A stretch of DNA of 5,918 nt from NCBI GenBank assembly GCA_008932955.1, contig WBXE01000151.1:1-5918 (forward strand), read 5' to 3'. Positions within the stretch are counted from its first letter, which is position 1. The number at the start of each line of letters is the position of its first letter. The position numbers and the translations under genes were made by a program. Origin of the DNA: Verrucomicrobiota bacterium. GTDB lineage: Bacteria > Verrucomicrobiota > Verrucomicrobiia > Verrucomicrobiales > Akkermansiaceae. The notes below the pieces were generated by a model. The model worked only from the letters and a program-made list of their open reading frames with translations. It searched no databases and was not told the origin of the DNA. Positions 4,602 through 5,918 of the stretch are shown here, piece by piece.

Positions 4602-5918
4602 GTCCAGCCAGCCAGCTTGCCTGTTCGCCCTTCCGCGCTACTTCCACGTTGTCATCCTGATCCTCGCCGCCACCTCTCTAACAGCGAAGGGCGGCGTTTT
4701 GTATAAAACGGGCTTTGAAACGACCGACGCGCCGCCGTTCGCGGCAGGGGTGGGCACCGTGGCCTCGCCCAAACTGGTCGGCACCGACAACTGGGCGATG
4801 GTGGCGAGCCCGACCCCTGGCAATATTGCGACTTATTATCCATTTGCCGGCATCGATAGCAGCCTGGTGCTCGAATTGGGCCAGACCGCCGCGCTCGGCT
4901 ACCTCGGAACCACCGCGCTGCCCAGCACCACCCAGTTCATCCGCGTCGCCCGCAAGGTCGATGCCCAACCCGGCGGCTTGCCGGTCATCGACTTCTATTG
5001 CCAGATCGGTCTCACCCAATCCACTAACGGCCACTCCGACGATTTCGAATTGCTGGTGTATAACTGGGACGACAAGGTGCTCGGCGGGCTGACTTTCGAT
5101 CTAACTCAAAGCAAGTTGTTCCGCTACGACGCCAACGATTTCAATACCACCAGCACTGATTCACCCTATACCGACACCGGCCTGAGCCTGTCCTCGCTCT
5201 ACGGCAAGGTGGTCGAGGTGACCATGCGCGTCAATTACCAGACCAACACTTGGACGGCGACGGTCAGCGGGGTGCAGGTGGCCGGTGGCACGCAGTTCAC
5301 CCGGCGTCCCACCACCGGGACTAACGCCGCCGCCCGCACCTTCGGCTCGCTCTCGGCGCGCTGGTATATCACCACCGCCGCCACCCCTGGCAACAACTGG
5401 ATGTTGTTTAATGATTGGACCATCACCAACTCCACGCCATCGATCACGGCCACCGCGAGCGCCAGCTATGCCGCCAATTCCACCGCAGCCATCGCAGTAA
5501 CCGACACCGGCTCCGTTGGCTGGAGCGTGTCAAGCGACCAGGTCTGGGCAGTGGTGAGTCCGGCGTCGGGCAGCGGCAACGCCACCGTGACGGTCACTTG
5601 CGCTGCAAACCCGAATGCCGCCACCCGCAGCGCAACCATCACCGTGGGCACACAGACGTGCATTCTAACCCAAGCCGCCGCGCCCGCTGTGACGACTATC
5701 CCCGCCACCGCCAGTGCCGCCTATCCCGCAAACTCAACCGCCTCGCTCGCGGTGACCTCCAACACCACTTGGAGCGCGTCGAGCAATCAAACGTGGGCGG
5801 CGGTTAGTCCGGCGTCGGGCAGCGGCAGCGCCACCGTGACGGTCACTTGCGCTGCAAACCCGAATGCCGCCACCCGCAGCGCAACCATCACCGTGGGCAC
5901 ACAGACGTGCATTCTAAC
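4600..5918 (+). CDS. Exported surface-type protein with BACON/Ig-like repeats, 3'-truncated by window edge
   Basis: The frame is open from ATG 4600 to the window end, giving 439 complete codons and no stop. ATG 4600 is the only usable start after the in-frame TGA at 4528-4530. The N-terminus has a signal peptide: Arg13, a hydrophobic stretch at about 17-27 (VVILILAATSL), and likely cleavage around TAKG. Residues about 34-278 form a beta-rich region. It opens with YKTGFETTDAPPF and ends with NNWMLFNDWTITNS, which resembles the concanavalin/LamG-like jelly-roll domains at the start of large exported proteins in PVC bacteria; this fold assignment is tentative. Two repeats of about 83 residues follow (about 281-360 and 363 to the edge). 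Each has a W-S-x-S-S-x-Q-x-W-A core, then VSPASGSG, TVTVTCAANPNAATRSATITVG and a terminal TCIL strand, as in BACON or similar Ig-like domains. Cys334/354 and Cys417/437 could form one disulfide per repeat. More repeats and an anchor are expected beyond the edge. Likely roles are adhesion or glycan binding; no catalytic domain is visible. Confidence 0.9.
   Translation, partial: MSSQPACLFALPRYFHVVILILAATSLTAKGGVLYKTGFETTDAPPFAAGVGTVASPKLVGTDNWAMVASPTPGNIATYYPFAGIDSSLVLELGQTAALGYLGTTALPSTTQFIRVARKVDAQPGGLPVIDFYCQIGLTQSTNGHSDDFELLVYNWDDKVLGGLTFDLTQSKLFRYDANDFNTTSTDSPYTDTGLSLSSLYGKVVEVTMRVNYQTNTWTATVSGVQVAGGTQFTRRPTTGTNAAARTFGSLSARWYITTAATPGNNWMLFNDWTITNSTPSITATASASYAANSTAAIAVTDTGSVGWSVSSDQVWAVVSPASGSGNATVTVTCAANPNAATRSATITVGTQTCILTQAAAPAVTTIPATASAAYPANSTASLAVTSNTTWSASSNQTWAAVSPASGSGSATVTVTCAANPNAATRSATITVGTQTCIL
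5557..5918 (+). repeat. Near-identical DNA repeat inside the BACON-type array
   Basis: Copy 1 (5557-5669) and copy 2 (5806-5918) match at 112 of 113 positions, with the only difference A5579 versus G5828. The offset is 249 nt, or 83 codons. Copy 2 reaches the window end, so its right boundary is unseen. The 36 nt just upstream of each copy encode the same domain but match only at 25 of 36 positions, so identity rises abruptly at the AGT codon of the VSPASGSG motif. Confidence 0.93.

Noticed and set aside
5557..5918. CRISPR array or mobile-element repeat
   Set aside because: The repeat is in frame, encodes a protein domain, has an 83-codon period and lacks short spacers or terminal inverted repeats.

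Overview
The window is GC-rich and every gene I can support lies on the + strand. The organism looks like a Gram-negative environmental bacterium, most likely of the PVC group (Verrucomicrobiota). The reasons are the mostly absent Shine-Dalgarno sequences, an ECF sigma module with a CnrX/Spy-like sensor, a multi-EF-hand exported protein, and a large exported protein with BACON-type repeats. This assignment is inferred from gene style; no marker gene proves it.

Layout. (1) 2-931: 3' part of hemB (porphobilinogen synthase), with its N-terminus outside the window. (2) 932-1081: an intergenic region with two perfect dyads and a candidate ECF promoter. (3) 1082-3167: a tight four-gene operon. It encodes an ECF sigma factor, a 100-aa single-span membrane protein whose start overlaps the sigma stop (candidate anti-sigma factor), a 148-aa membrane-anchored LTxxQ protein resembling CnrX/Spy sensors, and a 241-aa membrane-anchored protein with a related helical core. 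(4) 3168-3311: an intergenic region carrying a second copy of the same bipartite promoter motif. (5) 3312-4490: an exported protein with ten EF-hand loops, closed by a strong intrinsic terminator at 4530-4569. (6) 4600 to the window end: an exported surface-type protein with BACON/Ig-like repeats, still open at the edge.

How it may work together. TTGTAACCA, a 14-15 nt gap, then CGTCTCCA occurs directly upstream of the sigma gene and again upstream of the EF-hand gene. By eye I find it nowhere else in the window. This is what an autoregulated ECF sigma factor and its target would look like. The proposed circuit is: the envelope sensor(s) detect a cation or envelope stress, the small membrane protein releases the sigma factor, and the sigma factor transcribes its own operon and the EF-hand protein. 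The layout resembles the CnrYXH nickel/cobalt system, but the output here is a putative Ca2+-binding exported protein. The genes and the motif are visible in the sequence; the wiring is inference.
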